Counted from the first letter of the stretch, positions 39,340 through 49,467 are shown. The stretch is DNA of 64,000 nt from Xanthomonas melonis (GCF_020783655.1 NZ_JAJGQH010000007.1:181674-245673), one strand, 5' to 3'. The notes: a model not told the origin generated them from the letters alone. Numbers and translations: made by a program.

Positions 39340-41775
39340 ATGACCCGCCCCACCCTTTCGGTGATCGGCCTGGCCGTGGCCGCGGCGCTGAGCGCCAATG
39401 CGCAGGCCCAGCAGACCGAGGCCGGCGCCACCACCCTGGACACGGTGATCGTGACCGGCACCCGCGCCAGCGATCGCACCGTGCTGGAATCGACCGTGCC
39501 GGTGGACGTGCTCACCGCCGAGGACATCCGCAAGGCCGGCGTGGTCAATGGTGAACTCGGCAGCGCGCTGCAGGCGCTGCTGCCCTCGTTCAACTTCCCG
39601 CGCCAGTCCAACTCCGGAGGCGCCGACCATATCCGCGCCGCGCAGCTGCGCGGGCTCTCGCCCGACCAGGTGCTGGTGCTGGTCAACGGCAAGCGCCGCC
39701 ACACTTCGGCGCTGGTCAACACCGACAGCAAGATCGGCAAAGGCACCACGCCGGTGGATTTCAATTCCATCCCGATCAACGCGATCAAGCGCATCGAAGT
39801 GCTGCGCGACGGTGCCGGCGCGCAATACGGCTCCGATGCCATCGCCGGCGTCATCAACGTGATCCTGGACGACAACCCCGAGCGCGGCGAACTGGAAGCC
39901 AGCTTCGGCGCCTACAACACCGACGTTGAGCCGATTAATCGCCGCGTCACCGATGGCCAGACCAGCTATGCCAGCGCCAAGGTCGGCACGCTGCTGGGCG
40001 AGGACGGCGGCTTCTTCAAGGTGGGCCTGGAGCTGAAGAATCGCGAGGCCACCAACCGCGCCGGCTTCGACCAAATCCCGCCATTCGAAGAACAGACGCC
40101 CGCCAATCTGGCGCTGGCCGGCCAGCGCAACTACGTGCTCGGCGATGGCGCCACCAAGGGCCTGAACGCCTGGCTCAATACCAAGATTCCGTTCAGCGCC
40201 ACCGGCGAGTTCTACGCCTTCGGTACCTACAACCAGCGCGATACCGAGGGCGCCAACTACTTCCGTTACCCGGACAGCAGCGCCAACTGGCGCGAACTCT
40301 ATCCCAACGGTTATCGGCCGATTTCCGAAGGCGAGAATCGCGACCTGCAACTCGTCGCCGGCGCGCGTGGGCAATGGGGCAACTGGGATTACGACGCCAG
40401 CGTCAACCACGGCCGCAACGACTTCACCTACCGGCTGCGCAACTCGCTCAATGCATCGCTGGGCCCCACCAGCACCACGCGCTTCAAGACCGGCGATTTC
40501 GCCTTCGCGCAGACCGTGGGCAATGTCGATCTGACTCGCGTGTTCGACGCCGCCGGCGCCACGCATACCTTCGGCACCGGGGCCGAATTCCGCCGCGAGC
40601 AGTATCGTACCCATGCCGGCGACCCGGCCAGCTACGCGGCCGGCCCGTTCACCGATCGCCCCACCGGCTCGCAGGCCGGCGGCGGGCTCACCCCGCAGGA
40701 CGAAGCCGACCTGTCGCGCAACGTAGCCAGCGCCTACGCCAACGTGTCCAGCCAGTTCGGCGACAGGCTCTCCACCGACCTGGCCGGCCGCTACGAGCAT
40801 TACCAGGATTTCGGCAGCCAGTGGACCGGCAAGCTGGCCGCGCGCTACGCGTTCGCACCGGCCTTCGCGCTGCGTGGCGCCATCTCCAACAACGTGCGTG
40901 CGCCCTCGCTCAGCCAGATCGGCTACGAGGCCACCTCCACCGGCTACGACGCCGCTGGCCGCCTGACCCAGGGCCGTCTGCTGTCGGTCAACAACCCCAT
41001 CGCGCGCGCGCTCGGCGCCACCGATCTGAAGCCGGAGAAGTCGGTCAACTACAGTCTGGGTTTCACCAGCAAGCTGGGCGATCACTTCGATGTGTCGCTG
41101 GACTTTTTCCAGATCGACATCGACGACCGTATCGCACTGTCCGAAGACATCACCGGCGCTGCGCTGACCGACTTCGTGCAGCAGAACTTTGGCGTTACCG
41201 GTGTGCAGAGCGCCAGCTACTTCCTCAATGCCGCCGACACCCGCACCCGCGGTGCCGAGCTGGTCGCCAACTGGCGCCAGTACGCCTTCGGCGGCGACCT
41301 GCTGCTGACCGGCACCTACAGCTACGCCAAGACCGAGCTGGAAAACATCATCGCCACCCCGGCCCAGCTGCTCGCATTGAACCCGGAATACGTGCTGTTC
41401 GGTGTGGAGGAAAGCAATACGCTCACCGACGCCGCGCCGCGTACCCGCGCCGCGCTTGCCGCCAACTGGAGCAACGAACGCTGGAACCTGCAGACGCGCG
41501 TCAACCGCTACGGCAGCGCCACGCGGGTGTTCGATTTCGGCGGCGGCTTCGTTCCGCGCCAGACCTATGGTGCCGAATGGCAGCTGGACCTGGAAGCCGA
41601 ATACCACCTGGGCACGCAATGGACGCTGGCCATCGGTGGGCAGAACATCCTGGACAACTACTCGGACCGTTCCATCGACGACATCGCCTACTTCGGCAAC
41701 CTGCCCTACGACGTGCTCTCGCCGATCGGCAGCAATGGCGCGTATTGGTATGGGCGGGTGCGGTACTCGTTCTGA
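39340..41775 (+). CDS. TonB-dependent receptor, substrate unknown
   Basis: An 811-residue outer-membrane receptor. The signal peptide ends near residue 23 (NAQAQQ). A TonB box-like TLDTVIVTGTR is followed by a plug with QLRGLSPDQVLVLVNGKRRH and RIEVLRDGAGAQYGSDAIAG, then a long barrel ending WYGRVRYSF. The LVNGKRRH plug subtype is common in Xanthomonas, Caulobacter and sphingomonads. AGGAGA precedes the ATG. No transport or catabolic partner is adjacent, so the ligand cannot be inferred. Confidence 0.88.
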   Translation: MTRPTLSVIGLAVAAALSANAQAQQTEAGATTLDTVIVTGTRASDRTVLESTVPVDVLTAEDIRKAGVVNGELGSALQALLPSFNFPRQSNSGGADHIRAAQLRGLSPDQVLVLVNGKRRHTSALVNTDSKIGKGTTPVDFNSIPINAIKRIEVLRDGAGAQYGSDAIAGVINVILDDNPERGELEASFGAYNTDVEPINRRVTDGQTSYASAKVGTLLGEDGGFFKVGLELKNREATNRAGFDQIPPFEEQTPANLALAGQRNYVLGDGATKGLNAWLNTKIPFSATGEFYAFGTYNQRDTEGANYFRYPDSSANWRELYPNGYRPISEGENRDLQLVAGARGQWGNWDYDASVNHGRNDFTYRLRNSLNASLGPTSTTRFKTGDFAFAQTVGNVDLTRVFDAAGATHTFGTGAEFRREQYRTHAGDPASYAAGPFTDRPTGSQAGGGLTPQDEADLSRNVASAYANVSSQFGDRLSTDLAGRYEHYQDFGSQWTGKLAARYAFAPAFALRGAISNNVRAPSLSQIGYEATSTGYDAAGRLTQGRLLSVNNPIARALGATDLKPEKSVNYSLGFTSKLGDHFDVSLDFFQIDIDDRIALSEDITGAALTDFVQQNFGVTGVQSASYFLNAADTRTRGAELVANWRQYAFGGDLLLTGTYSYAKTELENIIATPAQLLALNPEYVLFGVEESNTLTDAAPRTRAALAANWSNERWNLQTRVNRYGSATRVFDFGGGFVPRQTYGAEWQLDLEAEYHLGTQWTLAIGGQNILDNYSDRSIDDIAYFGNLPYDVLSPIGSNGAYWYGRVRYSF

Positions 41776-41796
41776 GCTAGAGCGAAATGTTTTAAA

Positions 41797-41975
41797 GCCC
41801 CTCTCCCTCAGGGAGAGGGGTTGGGGTGAGGGTACGGGGCGAAGCAGTGGAGCAGTCGGTGATTCAGGTCTGATGGTGCGTGGCGACGCGTTGGTCATTA
41901 CAGGTGATGGTAGATCTCCGAGGCGCACCCTCATCCGCCCCTGCGGGGCACCTTCTCCCGGCGGGAGAAGGGACA
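41797..41975. repeat. pair of intergenic hairpin repeats between receptor and otsB
   Basis: A CCCCTCTCCCTCAGGGAGAG palindrome with a GGTTGGGGTGAGGGTACG tail (about 41799-41837), then an inverted copy of the full element: ACCCTCATCCGCCCCTGCGG, GGCACCTTCTCCCGGCGGGA (about 41928-41971). The two copies face opposite ways. No gene is present. Confidence 0.7.
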
Positions 41976-42027
41976 TCCCAGCCGTTCCATAACCTGAATC
42001 TCACACCGTCTTGCGCACACTGCGCGG

Positions 42028-42786
42028 ATGGCAGACGTGTATTCCCCCCTTCCGTCGCCGCCATTGCTGGACGATGCCTGCGCATTGTTCCTGGACGTGG
42101 ACGGCACCCTGATCGACTTTGCCGACAGCCCCGAGGCGGTGCGGCTATTGCCTGAGGTGCGTGCGGCCATCGGCCGCCTCAGCGTGCGTCTGAATGGCGC
42201 GATCGCCTTGGTCAGCGGGCGGCCGCTGGCACAGCTGGACGCCCTGTTCGCTCCCCTGATCCTCCCGGCCGCCGGCCTGCACGGCCACGAGCTGCGCAGC
42301 GACACTGCGGCGCGCGCCGCGATGCCGCAGGACACCTCTGCGTTTCTGCATGGCCTGCACCAACGCGCTGCGGCGCTGACGCATCGGCACCCCGGCGTGC
42401 TGGTCGAAGACAAAGGCGTCAGCGTCGCTCTGCACTGGCGCGCGCAACCGCTCGCCGGCCCCGACGTGCTCGCCTTCGCGCAGGACGAAATCGCCCAGCT
42501 CACCGGTTATCGCCTGCAGCCTGGCGATCATGTCGTGGAGTTCGTGCCCGAAGGCAGCAACAAGGGCCTGGCGGTCGAACAGCTGATGCAGCAAGGCGCC
42601 TTCGCCGGCCGTACGCCGGTGTTCGTCGGCGACGACCTCACCGACGAATTCGGTTTCGACGCGGCCAATCGCCTCGGCGGCTGGAGCGTATTGGTGGGCG
42701 ACCGTGTCCAGACCAGCGCGCGCTACCGCGTGCCAGGCACCGCCGCCGTGCATGCGTGGCTGCAACAAAATGCACGCGGCGCCTGA
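42028..42786 (+). CDS. otsB: trehalose-6-phosphate phosphatase
   Basis: A 252-residue HAD-superfamily phosphatase that releases trehalose from trehalose 6-phosphate. The nucleophile motif is FLDVDGTLIDF (Asp23, Asp25); SGRPLAQLDALF, the GLHGHE segment and FVGDDLTDE complete the active site. First gene of a trehalose operon with GH15 and otsA downstream. Confidence 0.94.
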   Translation: MADVYSPLPSPPLLDDACALFLDVDGTLIDFADSPEAVRLLPEVRAAIGRLSVRLNGAIALVSGRPLAQLDALFAPLILPAAGLHGHELRSDTAARAAMPQDTSAFLHGLHQRAAALTHRHPGVLVEDKGVSVALHWRAQPLAGPDVLAFAQDEIAQLTGYRLQPGDHVVEFVPEGSNKGLAVEQLMQQGAFAGRTPVFVGDDLTDEFGFDAANRLGGWSVLVGDRVQTSARYRVPGTAAVHAWLQQNARGA

Positions 42787-42831
42787 GCGCCCGCTTTCCC
42801 TTTCGTCATTGCATAGGATTGTTCGTACTTC

Positions 42832-44610
42832 ATGACCGAGCCAAACCTGGATCTGGGCGTCATCGGCAACTGCAGCTTCGGCGCGTTGGTGGATCGGCAG
42901 GCACGCGTGGTCTGGAGTTGCCTGCCCGCCTTCGACGGCGACCCCGCATTCTGTGCGTTGCTGTCGCCCAAGACCGAGGGCGGCGACTTCGCCGTGGAGC
43001 TGGAAGATTTCACCAGCAGCGAGCAGCACTATCTCCCCAATACCGCCGTATTGCGCACGGTGCTGCGCGACAGCAAGGGTGGCGAAGTCGAAGTGATCGA
43101 CTTCGCGCCGCGCTGGCGCAACAACGGCCGTTTCTACCGGCCGGTGAGCATCATCCGGCAGATCCGCCCGCTGGCCGGCAACCCGCGCATCATCGTGCGT
43201 GCGCGCCCGCTGGCCGACTGGGGCGGCCGCATGCCTGAGATCACCTGGGGCAGCAATCACATCCGTTGGGTGTTGCCGGAATTCACCCTGCGCCTGACCA
43301 CCGACGTGCCGGTGCGCTTCGTGCGCGATGGGCTGCCGTTCGTGCTCAGCCACCCGGTCAGTCTGGTGCTGGGCGTGGACGAATCGCTGACCCGCTCGCT
43401 GACCGGCTATGTGCAGGAAGCGCAGGAGCGCACCGAGGAATACTGGCGCGAATGGGTGCGCTACCTCTCCATTCCGCTGGATTGGCAGGAAGCGGTGATC
43501 CGCAGCGCGATCACGCTCAAACTGTGCCAGTACGAGGACAGCGGCGCGATTATTGCCGCGATGACCACCTCGATCCCGGAGGCGCCGAACACGCCGCGCA
43601 ACTGGGATTACCGCTACTGCTGGCTGCGCGATGCGGCGTTCGTGGTGCGCGCGCTCAATCGGCTCGGCGCCACCCGCACGATGGAGCAGTTCATCGGCTA
43701 CATCTTCAATATCGCCACCAGCGACGGCACCATGCAGCCGCTCTATGGCATCGGCTTCGAATCGCAGCTGGAGGAGCACGAAGTCGAGACGATGACCGGC
43801 TACCGCGGCATGGGCCCGGTACGCCGCGGCAACCTGGCCTGGATCCAGCAGCAGCACGACGTCTATGGCAGCGTGGTGCTGGCCTCCACGCAGCTGTTCT
43901 TCGACCTGCGCCTGAAGGATCAGGGCGATGCCGACACCTTCCGCCGGCTGGAGCCATTGGGCGAGCGTGCCTACGCATTGCACAACGTGCCCGATGCCGG
44001 CCTGTGGGAGTTCCGCGGCCGCGCCGAGGTACACACCTACACCGCGGCAATGTGCTGGGCCGCTTGCGACCGCCTGTCCAAGATCGCCGATCGACTGGTG
44101 CTGCCCGAGCGCGTGGCGTACTGGCGCGAGCGCGCCGACAGCATCCGCGAACGCGTATTGAATGAGGCCTGGAGCGAGGAGCGCGGCCACTTCACCGACA
44201 CGCTCGGCGGCCACCGCCTGGATGCATCGCTGCTGTTGCTGGCCGATATCGGCATCGTCGCCAACGACGACGTCCGCTTCGTGCGCACGGTCGAAGCCGT
44301 CGGCCGCGTGCTCAAGCATGGCGATGCCCTGTATCGCTACATCGCGCCGGATGACTTCGGTGAGCCGGAAACCAGCTTCACCATCTGCACCTTCTGGTAC
44401 ATCGATGCGCTCGCTGCCATCGGCCGCAAGGACGAAGCACGTGAATTGTTCGAACGTATCCTTTCGCGCCGTAATCACCTCGGCTTGCTGTCGGAAGACC
44501 TATCGTTCGAGGACGGCGAAGCCTGGGGCAATTTCCCGCAGACCTATTCGCACGTCGGTTTGATCATCGCAGCGATGCGCTTGTCGCGGAGCTGGCAGGA
44601 GGCGTCATGA
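42832..44610 (+). CDS. glycoside hydrolase family 15 protein (trehalase or glucoamylase-like)
   Basis: A 592-residue cytoplasmic alpha/alpha-barrel hydrolase with no signal peptide. The GH15 signature NWDYRYCWLRDAAF is at about residues 257-270, and the C-terminal acid region LLSEDLSFEDGEAWGNFPQT carries the second catalytic Glu. Bacterial GH15 proteins of this size include true trehalases and glucan hydrolases. Between otsB and otsA a trehalase is the simplest reading, but this is inferred from position. Its stop overlaps the otsA ATG (ATGA). Confidence 0.85.
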   Translation: MTEPNLDLGVIGNCSFGALVDRQARVVWSCLPAFDGDPAFCALLSPKTEGGDFAVELEDFTSSEQHYLPNTAVLRTVLRDSKGGEVEVIDFAPRWRNNGRFYRPVSIIRQIRPLAGNPRIIVRARPLADWGGRMPEITWGSNHIRWVLPEFTLRLTTDVPVRFVRDGLPFVLSHPVSLVLGVDESLTRSLTGYVQEAQERTEEYWREWVRYLSIPLDWQEAVIRSAITLKLCQYEDSGAIIAAMTTSIPEAPNTPRNWDYRYCWLRDAAFVVRALNRLGATRTMEQFIGYIFNIATSDGTMQPLYGIGFESQLEEHEVETMTGYRGMGPVRRGNLAWIQQQHDVYGSVVLASTQLFFDLRLKDQGDADTFRRLEPLGERAYALHNVPDAGLWEFRGRAEVHTYTAAMCWAACDRLSKIADRLVLPERVAYWRERADSIRERVLNEAWSEERGHFTDTLGGHRLDASLLLLADIGIVANDDVRFVRTVEAVGRVLKHGDALYRYIAPDDFGEPETSFTICTFWYIDALAAIGRKDEARELFERILSRRNHLGLLSEDLSFEDGEAWGNFPQTYSHVGLIIAAMRLSRSWQEAS

Positions 44611-45974
44611 GTCGTTTGGTGGTGGTGTCCAATCGCGTCGCCGTTCCCGGCGAAAACCGGGCCGGCGGTCTGGCGGTGGGGTTGCTGGCCGCGCTCAAGG
44701 AACGTGGCGGCATGTGGTTCGGGTGGAGCGGCAAGACCGTGCGCGGCGATAGCGGCGGCCTGCACGAGCAGACCGAAGGCGACATCACCTTCGTCACCAT
44801 GGACCTCAACAAGCGCGACATCGACTCGTACTACAACGGCTTCGCCAACCGCACGCTGTGGCCGCTGCTGCACTTCCGCCTGGATCTGGTCGACTACGAT
44901 CGCGCCACCCGCGAAGGCTATATGCGCGTCAATCGGCTGTTCGCGGAAAAACTCGCGCCGCTGCTGAAAGACAGCGACACCTTGTGGATCCACGACTACC
45001 ACATGATTCCGCTCGGCGCGATGCTGCGCGAGCTGGGCGTGGGCTGCAAGATGGGGTTCTTCCTGCATGTGCCGATGCCCTCGGCCGATCTGGTGCAGGC
45101 CATGCCCGATCACGCGCGTTTGTTCAGTACGTTCTATGCGTACGATCTGGTCGGCTTCCAGACCCAGCGCGATGCCGAGCGCTTCAAGGCCTATGTGCGA
45201 TTGTTCGGGGGCGGACGCGTGCTGGAGGGCGACCAGGTGGAGGGCCCGGGCGGACGCCGGTTCAGTGCGGCGTCGTTTCCGATCGGCATCGATACCGATC
45301 TGATCGCCAACCAGGCCAAGGCGGCAGTCGGCAAGCAATCGGTGCGCGATCTGCGCGAAAGTCTGCGCGGCCGTCAGTTGGCCATCGGCGTGGATCGCCT
45401 GGATTACTCCAAGGGCCTGCCAGAGCGGTTCCAGGGCTTCGAGCGCTATCTGGAACGTTATCCCGATCAATCCGGCAGCCTGACCTATCTGCAGATCGCG
45501 CCGGTCTCGCGTGGCGACGTCACCGAATACCGGCAGTTGCGCGGGCAGCTGGAGCAGATCGCCGGCCATATCAACGGCGGGCACGCCGAACCCGACTGGA
45601 CCCCGCTACGTTACGTCAACCAGAACTTCAGCCACGCCACGCTGACCGGCTTCTATCGGGCCGCGTCGGTGGGCCTGGTCACGCCGCTGCGCGATGGCAT
45701 GAATCTGGTGGCCAAGGAATTCGTCGCCGCACAGGACCCGAAGGATCCGGGCGTTTTGGTGCTGTCCCTGCTGGCCGGCGCAGCGGACGAGATGAAGGAA
45801 GCCCTGCTGGTCAACCCGCACGACCTGGACGGCGTGGCCGATGCGATCGCCACCGCCGCCGGCATGCCGCTGGCCACACGCATCGAACGCTGGCACGCCA
45901 TGATGGACCACCTGCGCAAGAACAATATCGGTCACTGGCGCCAGCGCTATCTGCAGGCGCTCGCCGATATCTGA
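44607..45974 (+). CDS. otsA: trehalose-6-phosphate synthase
   Basis: A 455-residue GT20 glycosyltransferase joining UDP-glucose and glucose 6-phosphate. Seen: N-terminal [47 protein letters not shown], and the C-terminal [20 protein letters not shown]. It starts in the ATGA overlap with the GH15 gene. The last two codons (ATC TGA) are also the first six bases of a 31-base tandem repeat. Confidence 0.95.
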   Translation: MSRLVVVSNRVAVPGENRAGGLAVGLLAALKERGGMWFGWSGKTVRGDSGGLHEQTEGDITFVTMDLNKRDIDSYYNGFANRTLWPLLHFRLDLVDYDRATREGYMRVNRLFAEKLAPLLKDSDTLWIHDYHMIPLGAMLRELGVGCKMGFFLHVPMPSADLVQAMPDHARLFSTFYAYDLVGFQTQRDAERFKAYVRLFGGGRVLEGDQVEGPGGRRFSAASFPIGIDTDLIANQAKAAVGKQSVRDLRESLRGRQLAIGVDRLDYSKGLPERFQGFERYLERYPDQSGSLTYLQIAPVSRGDVTEYRQLRGQLEQIAGHINGGHAEPDWTPLRYVNQNFSHATLTGFYRAASVGLVTPLRDGMNLVAKEFVAAQDPKDPGVLVLSLLAGAADEMKEALLVNPHDLDGVADAIATAAGMPLATRIERWHAMMDHLRKNNIGHWRQRYLQALADI

Positions 45975-46141
45975 TCCCTTCTCCCTGCGAAAGTCCGGCA
46001 TCTGATCCCGTCTCCCTGCGGGAGCCCGACATCTGATCCCTTCTCCCTGCGGGAGCCCGACATCTGATCCCTTCTCCCTGCGGGAGCCCGACATCTGATC
46101 CCTTCTCCCTGCGGGAGAAGGTGCCCGAAGGGCGGATGAGG
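45969..46141 (+). repeat. 31-bp tandem repeat, five units, ending in a full hairpin repeat
   Basis: Units start at 45969, 46000, 46031, 46062 and 46093, each ATCTGATCCCTTCTCCCTGC followed by GGGAGCCCGAC (first two slightly diverged). The fifth unit passes directly into the full intergenic element (GGGAGAAGGTGCCCGAAGGG, then CGGATGAGGG). Units abut without spacers, so this is a tandem expansion of the repeat's left half, not a CRISPR array. Confidence 0.9.
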
Positions 46142-46429
46142 GCAAAACCGCAGGCGACCTGCAGTTCTCCGCGCCTTCCACCGCAACGCGCGTTCCGACG
46201 CAAACACATGGTCCGGTACGTCTGGTGTGCAGTCCGGAACGCTGGTTCCCATTCCGTCACGGACACGCAGCGCCTGGGGGGCTAAAATATTCGCGTGATT
46301 GGCGCAGAGGACCCTGGGAGGGGCTGCGCGTTCATCTCCAGGCCGCCGGCAATCCTTGCCACCGAGCGACCTGTCTCCCTCCACGACCTGTCGCCCGCTG
46401 CGGCCCCAGGTCCTTCCTGACATCTCAAA
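46142..46429 (+). promoter_or_regulatory. gcd upstream region with candidate -10
   Basis: 288 bases without a gene. TAAAATATT (46283-46291) is an AT-rich island in GC-rich sequence and a plausible -10 for gcd, giving a leader of about 135 bases. No clear -35 was identified. Confidence 0.3.
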
Positions 46430-48907
46430 ATGACTGATCAATCCTCAAAACGTGGGGCAGGCACCTGGTTGCTGGTGGCCTATGCGCTCGTGATCGCCGT
46501 GCTCGGCGCGGTCCTCGCCTACGAAGGCGGCCGCCTGGTGGCCGTCGGCGGTTCCTGGTACTACCTGCTGGCCGGTATTGCCCTATTCGCGGCCGGTGCA
46601 CTGCTCGCGCTGGGCAAACGCGCCGGCCTATGGCTGTTTGGCGCCACGCTGGCTGCCACCATCGCCTGGGCGTTGTGGGAAGTGGGCCTGGACGGCTGGG
46701 GCCTGGTCCCGCGGCTGGCCTGGATTTCGGTACTGGGCCTGGCGCTGCTGCCGTTCTGGGGCGTGGCGCGTCGGCGCATGCAGCCGGTGTCGGGCCTGGG
46801 TTACGCGGTGGTCGCCGGAGTGCTGCCGGTGCTGGGTGCAGCGCTGATCCTGTGGCCGTTGTTCGTGCCGCGCAACGTCGAGCTGGCCGATGCGTCCCAG
46901 CAACCGACGAACGATGCGGCGGCCTTCAGCCGCGGCACCGTACCCAGCCCCGATGGCAACGTCGCCGCCAATCACGACGCCAGCAACTGGACCGCATATG
47001 CCGGTTCCAATCTGTCCAATCACTACACGCCCGGTGCGCAGATCACGCCGGACAACGTGAAAAATCTCAAGGTCGCCTGGGAATTCCATACCGGCGATCT
47101 GAAGCCGGCCGGTTCCAAGCTGGGCTATGCCTTCCAGAACACCCCGCTCAAGGTCGGCGACCTGCTGTACATCTGCACCCCCACCCAGAAGGTGATCGCG
47201 GTGGAGGCGGCCAACGGCAAGGAGCGCTGGCGCTTCGATCCGCAGACCGATCCGAAGGCGATGGCCGGCGTGGCTGCCACCACCTGCCGTGGCGTGTCCT
47301 ACTACCAGGCGCCGCAAGGCACCGCCGAGTGCCCGACGCGGATCTTCTGGCCAATGGTCGATGGCCGCCTGGGCGCACTGGATGCGCAAACCGGCAAGCT
47401 GTGCACCAGCTTCGGCAATAACGGGTATGTCGATCTGAATGCCGGCACCGGCAACACCAAGCCGGGCTTCGTGGGCCCGACCTCGCCGCCGGTGGTGATG
47501 CGCGGGGTGGTGATCCAGCCGACTGGCCAGGTACGCGATGGCCAGGAGGGCGACGCGCCGTCCGGCGTGGTGCGCGGCTTCGATGCGCTGACCGGCCAGC
47601 TGCGCTGGGCCTGGGACCTGGGTAATCCGGCGATCACCGCCGAGCCGCCGGCCGGACAGACCTATACCCGTTCGACGCCGAACGTGTGGTCGCTGATGGC
47701 TGCCGACGACGAGCTGGGCCTGGTCTATCTGCCCACCGGCAATGCCTCCGGCGACTTCTTCGGCAAGGGCCGCACTCCGCAGGACGAGGAATACACTGCC
47801 GCGCTGGTGGCCGTGGATGCGGCCACCGGCAAGGAGCGCTGGCACTTCCGTACCGTCAACCACGACCTGTGGGACTACGACATCGGCCCGCAGCCGAACC
47901 TGGTCGACTGGCCGGTGGCCGGCGGCGGCACCCGTGCGGCGGTGATCCAGGCCACCAAGTCCGGGCAGGTGTTCGTGCTGGACCGCGCCACCGGCGAACC
48001 GTTGATGCCGGTCAAGCAGATCCCGGTGCCGCAGGGCACTGATCACGGCGACTGGACCGCGGCCACCCAGCCGATCTCGCCCGGCATGCCCAATACCGTG
48101 GGCGCGCCCAGCCGCGAGGTGGAGACCATCATCGAATCCGACGCCTGGGGCATGACCCCGTTCGACCAGCTGGCCTGCCGCATCCAGTTCAAGAAGCTGC
48201 GTTACGAAGGCATGTTCACCCCGCCGACCCTGCAGGGCTCGCTGGCCTTCACCGGCAACCATGGTGGAATCAACTGGGGCGGCGTCTCGGTGGACCTGCA
48301 GCGCGGCATCATGGTGATGAACAGCAATCGCCTGCCCTACACCCTGCAGGTCTATACCCGCGAAAAAATGGACGAACTGGGCGTGGTGTCGGTGTTCGAC
48401 GGCAAGAGCAGGACACCCGGCTACATGGCCCAGAAGGGCCTGGCCTACGGTGCCCGCAAGGAGCCGTGGATGTCGCCGCTCAACACCCCGTGCGTGGCGC
48501 CGCCGTGGGGCTACATCGCCGGTGTCGATCTGCGCACCCAGCAGGTGCTGTGGCGGCGCCCGCTGGGCACCGGTTACGACCAGGGCCCGATGGGCGTGCC
48601 GTCCAGGACCAAGTTCGAGATCGGCACCCCCAACAACAGCGGCTCGCTCGCCACCGCCGGCGGCGTGACCTTCATTGGCGCGACCCTGGACGATTTCATA
48701 CGCGGCTTCGACACCCGCACCGGCAGGCAGGTGTGGGAGACCCGCGTGCCGGCCGGCCCGCAGGGTGCGCCGATGAGCTACACCATCGATGGCAAGCAGT
48801 ACATCGTGGCCGCGGTGGGTGGACACGACCGCATGGAAACCAAGTCCGGCGACAGCGTGATCGCCTGGACATTGCCGGACGGCGCACCGCCTGCCCCGGA
48901 CAGGTAA
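46430..48907 (+). CDS. gcd: membrane-bound PQQ-dependent glucose dehydrogenase
   Basis: An 825-residue quinoprotein that oxidises glucose to gluconolactone on the periplasmic side and passes electrons to ubiquinone. Five N-terminal membrane segments (about residues 12-145) are followed by an eight-bladed propeller starting WTAYAGSNLSNHYTPGAQIT. Several family motifs are readable (WEFHTGD, ATTCRGVSYY, HFRTVNHDLWDYD, NHGGINWGG). PQQ biosynthesis genes are not in the window. A terminator follows. Confidence 0.94.
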   Translation: MTDQSSKRGAGTWLLVAYALVIAVLGAVLAYEGGRLVAVGGSWYYLLAGIALFAAGALLALGKRAGLWLFGATLAATIAWALWEVGLDGWGLVPRLAWISVLGLALLPFWGVARRRMQPVSGLGYAVVAGVLPVLGAALILWPLFVPRNVELADASQQPTNDAAAFSRGTVPSPDGNVAANHDASNWTAYAGSNLSNHYTPGAQITPDNVKNLKVAWEFHTGDLKPAGSKLGYAFQNTPLKVGDLLYICTPTQKVIAVEAANGKERWRFDPQTDPKAMAGVAATTCRGVSYYQAPQGTAECPTRIFWPMVDGRLGALDAQTGKLCTSFGNNGYVDLNAGTGNTKPGFVGPTSPPVVMRGVVIQPTGQVRDGQEGDAPSGVVRGFDALTGQLRWAWDLGNPAITAEPPAGQTYTRSTPNVWSLMAADDELGLVYLPTGNASGDFFGKGRTPQDEEYTAALVAVDAATGKERWHFRTVNHDLWDYDIGPQPNLVDWPVAGGGTRAAVIQATKSGQVFVLDRATGEPLMPVKQIPVPQGTDHGDWTAATQPISPGMPNTVGAPSREVETIIESDAWGMTPFDQLACRIQFKKLRYEGMFTPPTLQGSLAFTGNHGGINWGGVSVDLQRGIMVMNSNRLPYTLQVYTREKMDELGVVSVFDGKSRTPGYMAQKGLAYGARKEPWMSPLNTPCVAPPWGYIAGVDLRTQQVLWRRPLGTGYDQGPMGVPSRTKFEIGTPNNSGSLATAGGVTFIGATLDDFIRGFDTRTGRQVWETRVPAGPQGAPMSYTIDGKQYIVAAVGGHDRMETKSGDSVIAWTLPDGAPPAPDR

Positions 48908-48931
48908 TCCCTGCTTCGGGCGTCAGCACTC

Positions 48932-48963
48932 GACCGGTCGTCGCAAGACGGCCGGTTTTTTTT
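48932..48963 (+). terminator. rho-independent terminator of gcd
   Basis: Ten-base stem ACCGGTCGTC - GCAA - GACGGCCGGT (one G-T pair, 48933-48956) followed by a run of eight T's, 26 bases after the gcd stop. Confidence 0.9.
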
Positions 48964-49467
48964 ATGGGCCAGCGGCGCTTGGCAGCGCGCGTTGGGCTGC
49001 GGAGCGACCGACGCAGCCCGACGGCGACGTGCGTTCGCATCGCGGTGCAATGGCGAAGCCGATCTGGCCGATTCGCCGATGCCGCAGTCGATGCCAGCCT
49101 GCGCTGCGGTCATGGAGCGGCCTGCCTATGCCGACGTGCGGCGCGCCAGCTTCCTGCCGCACGTGCGATCGCGTGGCCGCCGTGTTTGCGTGCCGAACAG
49201 CCTGCCCTAGCGAACTGAATTCACATCGAATTTACATTTTCCGAGCACTTGTTCGCCAGGGAGTTTCCCTGCGTGCCGCTTGAGTTCCACAAAATTCGTC
49301 CTGAAATCAATGACATCCGCTCACTCGACTGATCGGCAAGCGCATTCCGACCAGCGGCAGCCCTCACCCCATCATGATTCGGCCTCAGCTGCCGATAGTT
49401 CCCTTGCAGACCACGGACTGCCGGATACCCGCCCCCCATCCCAGATCATGTCAGTCGAGCTCAGCCT
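48964..49467. other. intergenic region between gcd and the chemoreceptor
   Basis: About 500 bases without a supported gene. It holds a strong hairpin at 48990-49023 (CGTTGGGCTGCG / CGCAGCCCGACG, 12 pairs with one G-T). A distinctly AT-richer stretch at about 49205-49320 (e.g. GAATTTACATTTTCC) probably contains the chemoreceptor promoter. I could not settle a sigma28 or sigma70 match. Confidence 0.45.

Noticed and set aside
39184..41976. 930-residue open frame antisense to the TonB receptor
   Set aside because: Val/Gly/Ala/Gln/His-rich shadow typical of high-GC antisense frames; the plus-strand receptor has clear signal peptide, plug and barrel motifs.
42145..44478. 777-residue open frame antisense to otsB and GH15
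   Set aside because: No domains or start context; shadow of two well-supported plus-strand genes.
45969..46123. CRISPR-like regular 31-base repeats
   Set aside because: Units abut directly with no unique spacers, and the unit is a piece of a known-looking intergenic element; no cas genes nearby.
46628..48826. 732-residue frame antisense to gcd
   Set aside because: Compositional shadow; gcd motifs on the plus strand are unambiguous.
49205..49467. Sigma28 promoter before the chemoreceptor gene
   Set aside because: AT-rich sequence is present but no TAAA-N15-GCCGATAA match was found.
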